Part shown: positions 54,561 to 64,000 of the stretch, piece by piece
How the letters are laid out: every line of letters begins with the position of its first letter
Position numbering within the stretch: position 1 is the first letter of the stretch
Assembly (NCBI GenBank): GCA_024509875.1
Contig: JAMPIV010010592.1
Location: forward strand, 186,001 to 250,000
DNA: 64,000 bases
Direction: 5' to 3'
Source of the DNA: Oreohelix idahoensis
Lineage: Eukaryota > Mollusca > Gastropoda > Stylommatophora > Oreohelicidae
Made by a program: the position numbers and the translations under genes
Notes under the pieces: model-generated
Told to the model about the DNA's origin: nothing
The model's database searches: none
What the model saw: the letters and a program-made list of their open reading frames with translations, nothing else

Positions 54561-55685
54561 TTACACCGTCAGACGAGTTCTCATGATGAATTCGACTGTT
54601 GTTTGAAGTTCCTCTTTAACTCCATATAGCTTTGAGTTTAGTGTTGAGTCATTGGGCCAGTATATCTTTCTTAACTGGTCATACAGAGGACAGTCCTGTA
54701 GAACATGCTCAGCAGTTTGTTCGTTTAATCCACATGTGCACAGTGGTGAAGCAGACAATCGTAGCTTGTGCATGTGTTTATTCAGTTTGTTATGCCCTGT
54801 CCTGAGTCGAAAAATAGTTGTCTGTCCCTGCCGGTCGAGAGTGTGATAGTCGTCTTTGGGTTGGTTCTGTTCTCTTCTGATAGTCTGGATAGCTCTCTTT
54901 TTCTCAAAGTATGTGACTTCATTATCTTCTTGTTCACATTCTCCTCCCTTTTTTGCAAGTTTATCTGCCTTTTCATTTCCGGGTACACCACAATGAGATG
55001 GTACCCACTGAAGTATGGTTCTCTTTTTGGCAGCTACCTTGTTTAGTTCATTTCTCAGATGCGGGAGTTTACCACCCTTGAGAGCTTGCAGGACAGACAG
55101 TGCATCTGTGAGGATGACTACCTGGTGGCAGTCAGAGTTGGTGTTATAAATCATATTTGCAGCTTGCTCTAGAGCTTGAACCTCCGCTGTATAGTTGGAA
55201 CAGAATTTACCAGTGGGAATGTGCCTAGTCGCATAGTGGTTGTCAGGATATGAGATAAAGATACCGGCACCTCCATTCCTAACAGCATTAGTTGCTGATC
55301 CATCTGTATAGGCATGTATCCATGATTGATCGGGATAGCTTTCTTGGATCAGACTCAATGTAGCAGTTCGTTTTTGCAGATCATTATACTCACATCCACT
55401 TGTGAGACCACTGACTGTTGTATTAATTTGGAGGGCACTGCTGGCCTGCTCCCATGGTACAGGGTATAGGGTGGGCTTCAGTGGTGTTGTCTTCATGGAT
55501 AGGTCTTCTTGATGCTGTCTTATAAGTCTTTTCCCCCGATGCACAAAGCTGCTACGCTTTAGACGTCCCAATGCCAGATCATCTAGTCTTGCCTTCATTG
55601 GGTGCATTGGCATACTGTTGTACTTTTCCATCTGGATCATGGTTTTTTGTGTCTCTTCTATGGGACAATGTCTGTAATCCAGCAA
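54561..55685 (-). CDS. RNase H and C-terminus of the I-type LINE ORF2
   Basis: After the end of the RT thumb region this frame encodes an RNase H domain. Catalytic residues: Asp in YTDGSATN, Glu in YTAEVQALEQA, Asp in LTDALSVLQAL, and His and Asp in PSHCGVPGNEKADKLA. A cysteine-containing C-terminus follows (CTCGLNEQTAEHVLQDCP), typical of I and Jockey elements. The domain removes RNA during second-strand synthesis. The frame is clean to the stop at 54561. It is joined to RT by a frameshift near 55680. Confidence 0.92.
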   Translation of the reverse strand: MLDYRHCPIEETQKTMIQMEKYNSMPMHPMKARLDDLALGRLKRSSFVHRGKRLIRQHQEDLSMKTTPLKPTLYPVPWEQASSALQINTTVSGLTSGCEYNDLQKRTATLSLIQESYPDQSWIHAYTDGSATNAVRNGGAGIFISYPDNHYATRHIPTGKFCSNYTAEVQALEQAANMIYNTNSDCHQVVILTDALSVLQALKGGKLPHLRNELNKVAAKKRTILQWVPSHCGVPGNEKADKLAKKGGECEQEDNEVTYFEKKRAIQTIRREQNQPKDDYHTLDRQGQTTIFRLRTGHNKLNKHMHKLRLSASPLCTCGLNEQTAEHVLQDCPLYDQLRKIYWPNDSTLNSKLYGVKEELQTTVEFIMRTRLTV

Positions 55686-56642
55686 CCTTCTGCATCTCTG
55701 TATGTAGTTTTCATGGCTCCTGTAATGAGCCTGAGAGCTTGATTTTGCACCTTGTCCAAAGACTGCAGATGTGAGTTAGCAGCTGATGACCATGCTGCTG
55801 AGCTAAACTCTAAGTGTGGTCTTATTACTCCATTATAAATCTTCTTTAGATTTCGTTCATTTGCTCCCCAGTTGGTACCTGCTAATTTTCTGAGTATGCC
55901 TAGTCGTCTTCGGGCCTTTCCTTCTGCATTTTCAATATGCTTATTCCATGTAAGCCTTTGGTCAAATGTCACCCCAAGATAGGTGGGGTAGCTTTCTTCC
56001 TTGATCACGGTTGTCCCTAGGTGTATGTTAGCTGATTTGTCCTTGGGGGCGAGGGAGAACAGTGTTGTGGAGGTTTTGTCTGTGTTTATTGTGATAAGCC
56101 ATTTCTCTGCCCATGACACTAGCATGTCTGCTGCCCGCTGCATTCTATAATTTGCTGTGGTGACATTTTCATCAGCGCACCAGAGTACTAGGTCATCTGC
56201 ATATAAGGCAGCTTTAACTCCTGCAGGGGAGATCTTTCACCAGGTCATTGATGTAAACAAGGAAGAGTGTTGGGGAAATTACTCCTCCTTGAGGTACCCC
56301 CTGATGGAGCAACACTTTTCTGCTCTGCAGACCGTCAAGAGTGACTCTAGTTCTCCTGTTATGCAAGTATGACTGGATCCATTTCATCATGTTGCCTTGG
56401 ATTCCACTTCTCCTAAGTTTTGCAATGAGGCCATCTTTCCACACCTTGTCAAAGGCCTGCTTGAAGTCGACCCAGATCGTTAGGACCTTTTTCTTCTCCT
56501 GGAAGGCATCTTCTATTGCTTGAGACAAGTAAGTAACTTGGTCTTCTATACTGTAGCATTCTCTAAATCCAGCTTGTTCCGGCACCAGGATCTGCTCAGA
56601 CTCTAAATACCATTTCAATCTGTGGTTGACTATTCGCTCCAT
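55658..56642 (-). pseudogene. Reverse transcriptase of the I-type LINE ORF2
   Basis: RT palm and thumb in two frames. 56642-56214 has FRECYSIEDQVTYL, VDFKQAFDKVWKDGL and HQGVPQGGVISPTLF. A frameshift near 56220 follows. The next frame (from ~56230, Met at 56143) carries the catalytic YADD in ALYADDLVLWCADE, TINTDKTSTTLF and YLGVTFDQRLTW, then the thumb. Together these make a complete but broken RT. Confidence 0.9.
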
Positions 56643-56783
56643 AGTCTTCCCAACACAGCTTGTGAGACTGATTGGCCGGTAACTTGCAGCCTCGGTCTTA
56701 CATTTCCCTTTCTTTAGTATGGGTATTGTGATGGCTTCTCTCCATACTTTACCGTTCCTTTCAACCAGCTGTGGTTGAATATC

Positions 56784-57302
56784 TCAAGCAGTTTTGTCTT
56801 TGCTGCTGAGCTCAGATTTTACTAGCATTTCGTTGCTGATTTTGTCNGGGCCGGGTGACTTTTGAAACTTAAGCTTGGAAATAGCCTTCTGTAGTTCTCC
56901 TAGTGTGATGGGTTCCCTCATTGGGGCAGGAGTATCTGTCTGTCCCATGGTTGCCAGTATTTCTTTTCTTATCTCTCTCTGATGGTCTATGTTAATGGGT
57001 AAGTTGCTTTCTGAACTGTATCTTCTAGCAAACAAGTCTGCAGCTTGTTTTCCTCTGAAAAGTTTGCCACCTTCATCCAATGTGATAGTCTGCCTTGGTG
57101 AGGAATGCTCTTCATTTAGAGACTTGACTAATCTCCAAAGTTTCCTGCCGTCTTTCTCAAGGTTCAGCGATGCCGTTTTAGTTCTCCAGCTTTTCCGCTT
57201 TTCTCTTAGCTTTGTTCTCTGAAACTCTGCTACAGCCTTTTTCCATTTGTTGTGAGTTTCAAGTGAAGGCTGAGACTCTGCGTCCTTTCTAGCCTTGTCC
57301 AT
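56784..57302 (-). pseudogene. Linker and RT start of the I-type LINE ORF2
   Basis: About 170 residues between endonuclease and RT: a charged helical linker, then LGELQKAISKLKFQKSPG..KISNEML, the first RT block. It contains the ambiguous base at 56847. Frameshifts lie at both ends, and RT residues between 56650 and 56780 are scattered over frames. Confidence 0.8.
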
Positions 57303-57623
57303 AGCTTCCTGACGTTCTTGGAGTGTGCTGGACCAGTATGGTATGTAGTTACGCCGGGCATCCTTTGGGAATGGTTTCTTTTGCAGCTTGTAGTATGCAT
57401 CTGTTGAAGTCTTTTACCACTTCATTAATGTCTCTGTTCTGTACCTTGAGGGTAGACAGCAGCGTGTTCACCTGATGCCTGAATAAACCCCAGTTGGCTT
57501 TTTTGTAGTTCCATCTTGTAATGGCTGGGCCTGTACTGAGAGTTACACTCTGGACAGTAAGAAAGATTGGGCGATGGTCGCTTCCCCCTAGTTGGTCTCC
57601 TACTTCTCTACTAATAGATCCAG

Positions 57624-58409
57624 CTATATCTGGTGTGGAGAAGGCAAGATCTGGTGTTGAGGTTGTGTGCCATCCTCTGAGTAGAAGGTAGGAGTATCTG
57701 TGGCATTATTGACTAGGATTAGGGAGTGATCATCTTGCCAAGTTTCAACCTCTTCACCTCTGTGATCCAGATGGTTATAGCCCCAGCTCTGGGAGTGGCT
57801 ATTAAAGTCTCCAACTGCTATAAAGTTGGTGGCTGGTACCTGTATAGAGCTGAGACTCAGGGGTTTGTTGTTCGGACAGTAATAGTTCAGGAGTTCTATT
57901 TCCATCTTGTCTACCTTTATCTGCAGCAGCTGATATTCTGCTCCATCCATGAAGGTTTTCCTTTCGTGTGCAGGAATGTTATTCCTTACAAGAGTAAGTA
58001 CTCCTCCTTTTCGTCTATCTTGTCTGTCGGATCTGAAGCATTGATATCCCCTTATTTTAAAGGTTTGATCTGCTTTCAAGTGAGTCTCTTGGATACAGCA
58101 AACACTGACTTGCTTCTCATACAAGATGTTTTCCAGCTCTGTCTTTTTGCTGTATCCAGCCTGCTTGCTGTTCACTCCCTCTGCATTCCAGTGCATCATG
58201 ACAAGTGGCACTCTGGGTTTCTCTTTTTCTGTTTTGTTTTGGTCAGTAGTTCTCCTCCGCCGTCTGTTGACTCCACAAGACGGTCTAGAGGGTCCTCCAG
58301 TAGCTGAGGGTGGGCTCTGTCGAGGCTCAGAGCCCGGCACTGCACCTGCCTGGTGGAGCTCCACAGGGCGAGCACCAGAACGAGATTTATTTGACGGTGT
58401 ACTCTCCAT
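57624..58409 (-). pseudogene. Endonuclease of the I-type LINE ORF2
   Basis: An apurinic-endonuclease-like domain after a ~70-residue proline- and arginine-rich lead. Landmarks: MMHWNAEGV, the catalytic Glu in CCIQETHLKA, YYCPNNKP and the VGDFNSHS block. The frame slips near 57650; the closing GGSDHRPI motif is in the neighbouring frame just downstream (~57570). MESTPSNK at 58409 is a plausible start, but the exact start is unproven. Confidence 0.88.
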
Positions 58410-59483
58410 AGAAAAAAAAAGCGAGTTGCATGATACTGTGGTTTCCGGTGCGCCTTCTGGCCCAGTATCTACGACTTTAGCACCTGTTCAACGGGAGAGT
58501 GGGCTCATCCCTAATCTGTTTATGTTCCCAGTAGTAGACTATTCGCAAGCAGCCTGGGGGTGTCACTGCTCTGCGCGGACCTTGTTTACCGAGGCGGCGT
58601 CCGAGCTCGTATGGTGAAAATATGGTTGCGTTATCTTCAAAATAGCCCTGTCTTTCCCGTGGCTTTTCTGCCATCCTGCAACTTTGAGTTAGGGAGTTCT
58701 GAGCTCCAGTCTCTTTCCCAGGCATTTTATCCTGGCCTGGCACGCATACAGAGGACCCCACTTCTGGTTCTAAGTTAGCAGTTGGGGATAGGTGGGGTAG
58801 CACACTGTGCATTCCCCGTCATCCAGGGGGCTCTCCAACTATGCAGAGCTTGCACAATGCTGTGCTCTGGTTCTGGGCTCTCCAAGGAATCCTCACGTCC
58901 TGCACAGAGCCACTTCCCGATACCCACCACCTGCCAACCCTCCATTGTAGAAATCTCCTGCATGCGGCCATCCAGTCAAGAGCCAGTATTAAGTCTGGTG
59001 CCCAAGTGATCCCCCCAAGCTCAGTGTGCAATGCTGGGTTCTCATCATGCTGCAACACAGGAGGGATTGTGATGCTCAGCCATCTCTCTCAATTCTGCAC
59101 CGATAAGTGACATCGGGGACTTAACTTTGCCTCAGTACTGGGAGGCCCCGTTTCCGGGTACACCACACACAGCCAATTGAGGCAACGGTCGCCATGGGCG
59201 TGATAGACGACAAACAGTGAAGAATGAGGCAAGAAAGCATTTAACCCATGAAGTGGGGGTGGATTGGTGCAGACCAGAGCATGTACCACTCGCCGGTGGG
59301 TTCTGCATCTACACCTATAGGGTTCCACCCACTCCTCAGCCCATTTAGTCTGGCCCCTCACCCAGGACCTGTCCGGCTTGGGTGACCCTGCCAGGAGTAA
59401 AACTCCCGCCGGCATAGCTCCCGGGATCATTGAGGCGCTCAAGCTCTCCAACCACGGCAAGGTAGGCTTACATGTGGAGAGTA
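58410..59483 (-). other. 5' region of the I-type LINE
   Basis: About 1.07 kb before ORF2. Several GC-richer frames of 60-120 codons occur on the minus strand (for example 59460-59089 and 58812-58477), but none has CCHC knuckles as expected of an I-element ORF1. I take it as 5' untranslated sequence or an unrecognisable ORF1. Confidence 0.5.
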
Positions 59484-59494
59484 TGATACATATA

Positions 59495-60849
59495 AATGCT
59501 GCTAAAGATAAGATTTTCTACCAAGTGGATAACTTTGACTAGGTAGAACTGGAGAAAGAGACATAAAGACATAAATGAAGATGAAACTGATAGCCACCCA
59601 GAGTTTTGGTACGGGTGAATTATGAGACATTGTCAGGGACAAGTGACAATATTAATAAGATAACACAAGCGCTCTCTCACTCAGGCGTAAGTATGTGGAT
59701 GCCGCTGCAGATGTATTTAATATTGTTGATTTGCAGGTATGATATATGAACTGTTTATAATGCAATTATTTGAGCTAAGCCTGATTGAGTTAAGACAGGA
59801 GAAAATAAGCTTGCTAAGGTTTAGAGAGGCTCTAGGAATGAACCTAAGAATATAGGCAGTACAGGAGGATTAGATTTATGCGGACTAAATATGAATAAGA
59901 GTCTAAGAAGAGACTTGTGTGTACGCACATGAAATATTGATTGAACCGGGGTCATTATGAATTGATTGAATTGGAGATTTGTACTATATGCCCTCTGTTG
60001 AAAAATGGAATGGATTGTATGTAAATAAACCTGTTGTTGATGAACACCATATAAGTTGGGCTCAATCTGTAAAGGTTAAATGAGAGCGTAAACGAGGTGT
60101 TGGCAAATAAGAACGAAACCACTAAACGAGGTAGTCACTGAATACCAACATAGGAGGAGAAGAACGAGCTAGGGTTGAGAAGACAAACCAATAATCATCC
60201 AGGAATTGTCAACTCTGGCGGTGATGGCCAGTACCTAGGATATCCACCTACTTGGAAGATAGAATAGAAAAGAGAGCAAGGTTTTGAGGATAATGTAACT
60301 AGGCCTGCCATCAGTCACCTAGTTATACACGGCTCTGTCACATATTACTAATTGGTGCCTTTTGAACCAGTCTTCAAATCAACACACCCACGGCCACATT
60401 AGTTTTGCACCTTTCAGCAAGGCAGGCTCAGTTGGAACTGAGCAAAAGTTAGGTCGGTTACATTAGGGTATAGTTCAAATATAGAAAACCTCGTCATTTT
60501 TCATTTATTTATTTATTTTTGGTGGTAACGTCACTTTGTAAACACTTTCGGTAAAATCCAGTTCGTGCTGGAATATCCTAGTATAGAAGGTTTTCTCAAA
60601 AACACAGCCTGTAACAATAAATAGCATGGGGTAAAGCCTAACACACTTGATTTAGTGCATTAGGATCCTCTAGAGAGAGCGAACTCAGCTAAATAGTATG
60701 ACAAGATCACCAGTGTGAAACTGATGGAACAAACCAGGGACATACCAATGGAACCAGAAGCGAGGAAAATATACGCTGACATTGGAAAGGATACACACTG
60801 AGGAAACCAATTAATAGCATTACATGGCAACATTGGCTGATCCAATCGT
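59495..60849. other. Anonymous sequence right of the I-type LINE
   Basis: Purine-rich, like the left flank at 53600-54510, so the LINE probably split one larger non-coding unit. No gene recognised. Confidence 0.4.
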
Positions 60850-60930
60850 GTGGAGACTGAATGGAGACTATTGTGGAGAATAGTGTGGAGACTGAATGGA
60901 GACTATTGTGGAGAATAGTGTGGAGACTGA
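60850..60930. repeat. 35-bp tandem repeat
   Basis: Two and a third copies of a unit beginning GTGTGGAGACTGAATGGAGA and ending GTGGAGAATA. Confidence 0.92.
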
Positions 60931-62020
60931 ACAATAGTGTGATCGTCCTTCCCTTGGGACTTTCTTTTCTTCTTCTTCGTCCTGAAAAGGAGGTTGGGTG
61001 CGGTGCGTCCATTTACAGTAAAGCTGCGTTATGTGTGCCTTTCGGCGGACACATATGACTTAAGCACGGCATTTTATGGGACCGGAACCTTTATTTCATA
61101 TCAACCGCCCCATTACTCTTCCCCCCCCCCCCCCCCCCCCCAATGGCACTGACTTAAATGTAAGTAATCGTCAGCTTAGACAAATTAAAAGATGTCTGGT
61201 ACTGGACAACGGTAAGTACCCTAACGGTTATGAATGTAGTTTGCAAGTAACTCTACGTGTCGAGACAATGAAAGACAACAAAGGGAACCGCCATACAACA
61301 ATGAAACAAAAGACTGCGCCAGGCAGGCGGCACAGGGCGACTTCACTCGAGCCCCAAAAACAGAGAATTTTGTGACAAGAGGCGGATAATTTCCATATTG
61401 GGAGGCCAAACTCAAATAAAATATGTTATGCTATAATATAAAAAAATGTGTGGGTTTTTATCAAATTTTGTCTCTTAGTTGTTGTACCCCACTTGTATGC
61501 AATTATGTTATAAATAATTACCTGTTTTTTTAATTTGAAAACACAATTTTTTAAATTTTTTTTTACTGTCTAATAAAACCATTAACTTGTCACTTTTTCA
61601 CTATCATTTCCATCTAAATCTATCTTTTTCAGTCTTTCATACCACTAGTGTCTTGTGTCTTATTTAGTCAGCAACTAGTCTTAAATCCACTTTGTGACAA
61701 AGTGGGTGGCGATTGTCCTTGGGATCATCTTTGTTGGGATCAATTCTGTGATCTTATCTAGATTCATAGATTGTCATTGTAGAAAGTTCTGGAAATAGAT
61801 TTTCTTTAAATATCCCCTAGACTTGAGCTACTGATCCAGCTATAAGTTTTTCCACAGGTTGCAGTCAGTTTAGATGGTAGTTGTACTTGATGGCCAAGTC
61901 ATCTAGTTCCTAGACTCGCTGTCGCAAGAGATGTTTTATTTCTAGATGATTTATCTTCAACCCAAGTTTCTTAATTCTCATGTGGGTGAAGACTTTTCAA
62001 CTTTAGTGACACTATCTATT
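60931..62020. other. Anonymous sequence with a poly-C tract
   Basis: A run of 21 C lies at 61121-61141. The remainder is AT-rich and no gene is recognised. Confidence 0.4.
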
Positions 62021-62027
62021 TTTATTA

Positions 62028-62260
62028 CTCAATACCAGCAACACTGTTTGTCATATGTAGGGCAGGCAATATTATTTTTCCTTATACAATGCACTGGCAA
62101 TACCGTTTTTCATATGCAGAGCATGCAAATTCTGTTTTTCTCTATAATGTTTTGGCAGTACTGTTTAAAACATACAAAGCATTACTTTTTCTGTAATGAG
62201 CGGGCAGTACTGTTTATCATATAGCAGGCAAACAATACTGTTTCTTTTAATGTGCTAGCA
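62028..62260. repeat. Degenerate ~45-50-bp minisatellite
   Basis: Repeated units on the pattern GGCAATACTGTTTTTCATATG. Two further units sit at 62999-63070 inside a LINE fragment. Confidence 0.7.
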
Positions 62261-62297
62261 GTCCTGATGTAAACAAGGTCACTTTCAACTAAAGATC

Positions 62298-62412
62298 AGT
62301 GAATAAGTTCAAGCTGGTATAAAAAATGAATGGATACCTTTATTAATTGACTACACATTCTGATACTTTCATTATAGTTCATTAGTACAGATTCTTGAGT
62401 GGTGTATAAACC
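62298..62412. repeat. Direct repeat, left copy
   Basis: About 115 bp from TTCAAGCTGGTATAAAAAA to GTGGTGTATAAACCATA, repeated at 63195-63313 with few changes. Confidence 0.88.
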
Positions 62413-63190
62413 ATAATAATAATAATAATAAATTCTTTAAGCGCCAAACACGGCGCATAAGGCAGAAACCAGTGCTCTCCAGGTTGTTCGTTGTTTCTTT
62501 GCTTGTGCCATTATTTAGGCCCATAGGTTCTTCCTTCTTCTTATTATTTTTCCTTCATCTATTATTAGTTTATGTGAAGCAATTGCAAGTCTTCCTTTTT
62601 TCCGCTTACCCTCAGGAACCCAAGTGAGCGCCTGTAGTGGTATTCTGTTGTTTTGCATTCGTAGGACATGACCGATATATGACCATTTCTTTTCCTTATA
62701 TAGTCGGAGACATATTTCTGTTGCCTAGAGTCTTCTCTTATTTGTCGATTAGTCTTGAATTCTTTCCAACTGATGTTCATGAGTTTTCTAAGACATTTGT
62801 TCTCGAATGTATTCAGCTTGTTCTCCAATGATTTTGTTATTTTCCAACTCTCACAGCCGTATGTTAACACTGAGATAACATTTGAATTAAACAGACGAAG
62901 CTTGGTATGTATTCAATGATCGTAATTTCCAAATGTTAGATAATCTATTGAAGGCGCTAGCTGCCAAAGCAATTCTTAGTCCTTGGACTTTCATATGTTG
63001 GGCAGGCAATACTGTTTTCCTTATACAATGTACTGGCAATACCGTTTTCATATGCATTGAAACTTGCAAATTCTGTTTTCGTTAATGTAGTTTTTCCCCG
63101 TTCAAGATGATATCAAAGGTCTCGTTAGAAAAGTTCATAGCTTTAGTTTTAGAGGCATTTATTTGGAGACCAATTTTAACCGAGAGATGA
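62413..63190 (-). pseudogene. LINE reverse transcriptase fragment, interrupted
   Basis: Minus-strand pieces of LINE ORF2. At ~63190-63080 lies GLQINASKTKAMNFSNE, a motif typical after the catalytic block. At 63000-62880 there is KVQGLRIALAASAFNRL. At 62870-62700 there is SVLTYGCESWKITKSLENKL and CLRKLMNISWKEF. Minisatellite units at 62999-63070 separate the first two pieces. An (AAT)n run at 62414-62432 could be the 3' tail. Degraded, with no complete domain. Confidence 0.72.
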
Positions 63191-63194
63191 CACA

Positions 63195-63313
63195 AATAAT
63201 TCAAGCTGGTATAAAAAAATGCATGGATACCTTTATTAATTGATTACACATTCTGATAATTTCATTATACAGTAGTTCATTAGTACAGATTCTTGAGTGG
63301 TGTATAAACCATA
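63195..63313. repeat. Direct repeat, right copy
   Basis: Copy of 62298-62412, including the same end at TATAAACCATA. The LINE fragment lies between the two copies. Confidence 0.88.
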
Positions 63314-63582
63314 CATCCCATGAAATAGCACACTACAAAGAGGACCTGCAAGATGTTGACAACCCAACCGACTTCGCTGATCCCGTCTCAAAAAGTACTA
63401 CATTTTCTTTTTTTTCCGGTCTTCGCTATGTTGTTTTCCCATACTAGATTTGATGACGTCATTTCTTTACGACTAGTGTAAAAGTACCTAGCTAGTCTGT
63501 AATACAATATTCTAGTTAATAATAGTAGCGCTATCCGCTCTTAGGTAGTAGGAGTAGACCTACCTGTCACACTAAGTCCGAC

Positions 63583-63894
63583 ATGTTGAGGGAGAAGGAT
63601 AGGCATGACCAGAAAGCGAAAGAGGAAAGAGAAGCACAGGACAGGGAGAAGGCAGAGGAGAGAAAGGCTGAGATAGAACTTCGGAAAATGGAAGTAGAGA
63701 AAGAGGAGAGAAAGGCCGAGATAGAACTTCAGAAAATGGAGGCAGAAGCACAGGAAAGGGAGAAGGCAGCAGAGAGACAGCACGAACTTGCCATGCGTTC
63801 TCTGAAACTGCAGCATAGATCCAATTTCATGCATGTCTGCCCTTCAGACTTCCATCCCACTCTAATGTCCATTCTTCAGTTATTATTCTTTTAA
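63583..63894 (+). pseudogene. Gag-like coiled-coil fragment
   Basis: About 103 codons starting MLREKDRHDQKAKEER. Residues 1-75 are a highly charged coiled coil with repeated ERKAEIELRKME-type units, then HELAMRSLKLQ. N-termini of this kind are common in invertebrate Ty3/gypsy gag proteins. After residue ~82 the sequence loses that character and stops at 63894. It is probably the 5' end of another gag joined to unrelated DNA; a host coiled-coil protein is the alternative. Confidence 0.45.
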
Positions 63895-64000
63895 TTAAGC
63901 CTTTGCTCTCTGTTTTATTCATCCCCACATTTATTTGGTTTCTAATATTTTTACTTTTCTTAGCTTCTTTATACGCCTTTTCATTTCCTTCGGGAGTCCA

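Larger units (their letters stand above)
54522..59483 (-). mobile_element. I-type LINE with RNase H, full length but decayed
   Basis: A 4962-bp non-LTR retrotransposon flanked by an exact 11-bp duplication ATGATACATAT (54511-54521 and 59484-59494). On the minus strand it runs from a ~1-kb 5' region through endonuclease, reverse transcriptase and RNase H to a (GAA)n-type tail (plus strand CTTCTTCTTCT at 54522-54540). Several frameshifts break ORF2. One ambiguous base (N) lies at 56847. The domain set (EN-RT-RH) is that of the I group, for example Nimbus of snails; exact clade unproven. Confidence 0.92.

Noticed and set aside
61946..62224. Hydrophobic 92-residue open frame
   Set aside because: It lies in T-rich minisatellite DNA; the apparent hydrophobicity reflects base composition.

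Overview
The window comes from a repeat-rich invertebrate nuclear genome, most likely a lophotrochozoan such as a mollusc. This is inferred from three GMR1-like Ty3/gypsy retrotransposons, an I-type LINE with RNase H, Tc1, mariner and hAT DNA transposons, a tRNA-like satellite, and many AT and microsatellite tracts. I found no convincing single-copy host gene. Nearly all recognisable coding capacity belongs to mobile elements, and most of it is broken.

Layout. 1-9228: a minus-strand LTR retrotransposon (element A) whose left LTR runs off the window. 9229-11534: sequence without recognisable genes. 11537-13149: a complete-length Tc1-like DNA transposon with 24-bp inverted ends and TA duplications. 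13627-41001: one array of a ~466-bp tandem repeat with a tRNA-like module, split by three insertions. These are a 208-bp SINE-like retroposon (14567-14774), element C (14868-35157, 5-bp duplication GTATG) and a ~3.7-kb LINE (35976-39681, 9-bp duplication). Element C itself contains element B (15733-24411, plus strand, duplication ATGCT), a LINE tail in its protease region (28035-28917) and a LINE RT fragment in its right LTR (about 33316-34965). After the array come a hAT transposase C-terminus, then a (TA)n tract holding a LINE stub and an internally deleted mariner (43644-44858). At 44998-47190 a 2.2-kb unit has inverted ends starting CACTGAC and encodes a two-part orphan protein. 47194-54510 is mostly anonymous DNA with tandem repeats and an LTR/PBS-like junction. 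54522-59483 is a full-length, decayed I-type LINE with 11-bp target duplications. 59495-64000 holds anonymous DNA, minisatellites, a LINE RT fragment and a truncated gag-like coiled-coil ORF.

How the genes work together. Elements A, B and C are one family. Gag has an N-terminal charged coiled coil of nine-residue repeats, a SCAN-like capsid domain and an Asn/Arg/Gly-rich basic region. A CxxC...CGH motif and a DSG aspartic protease follow. In A and C the integrase (HHCC, DDE, GPY/F) lies before the reverse transcriptase and RNase H. That PR-IN-RT-RH order is typical of Ty1/copia, yet the protein sequences are Ty3/gypsy-like; this is the hallmark of the GMR1 clade. Element B has lost the integrase core. 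LTR divergence read by eye (A ~0.7%, B ~1%, C ~2.5%) agrees with the nesting order: the satellite came first, then C, then B and the LINEs inside C.

The best candidate for something undescribed is the TIR-bounded unit at 44998-47190.
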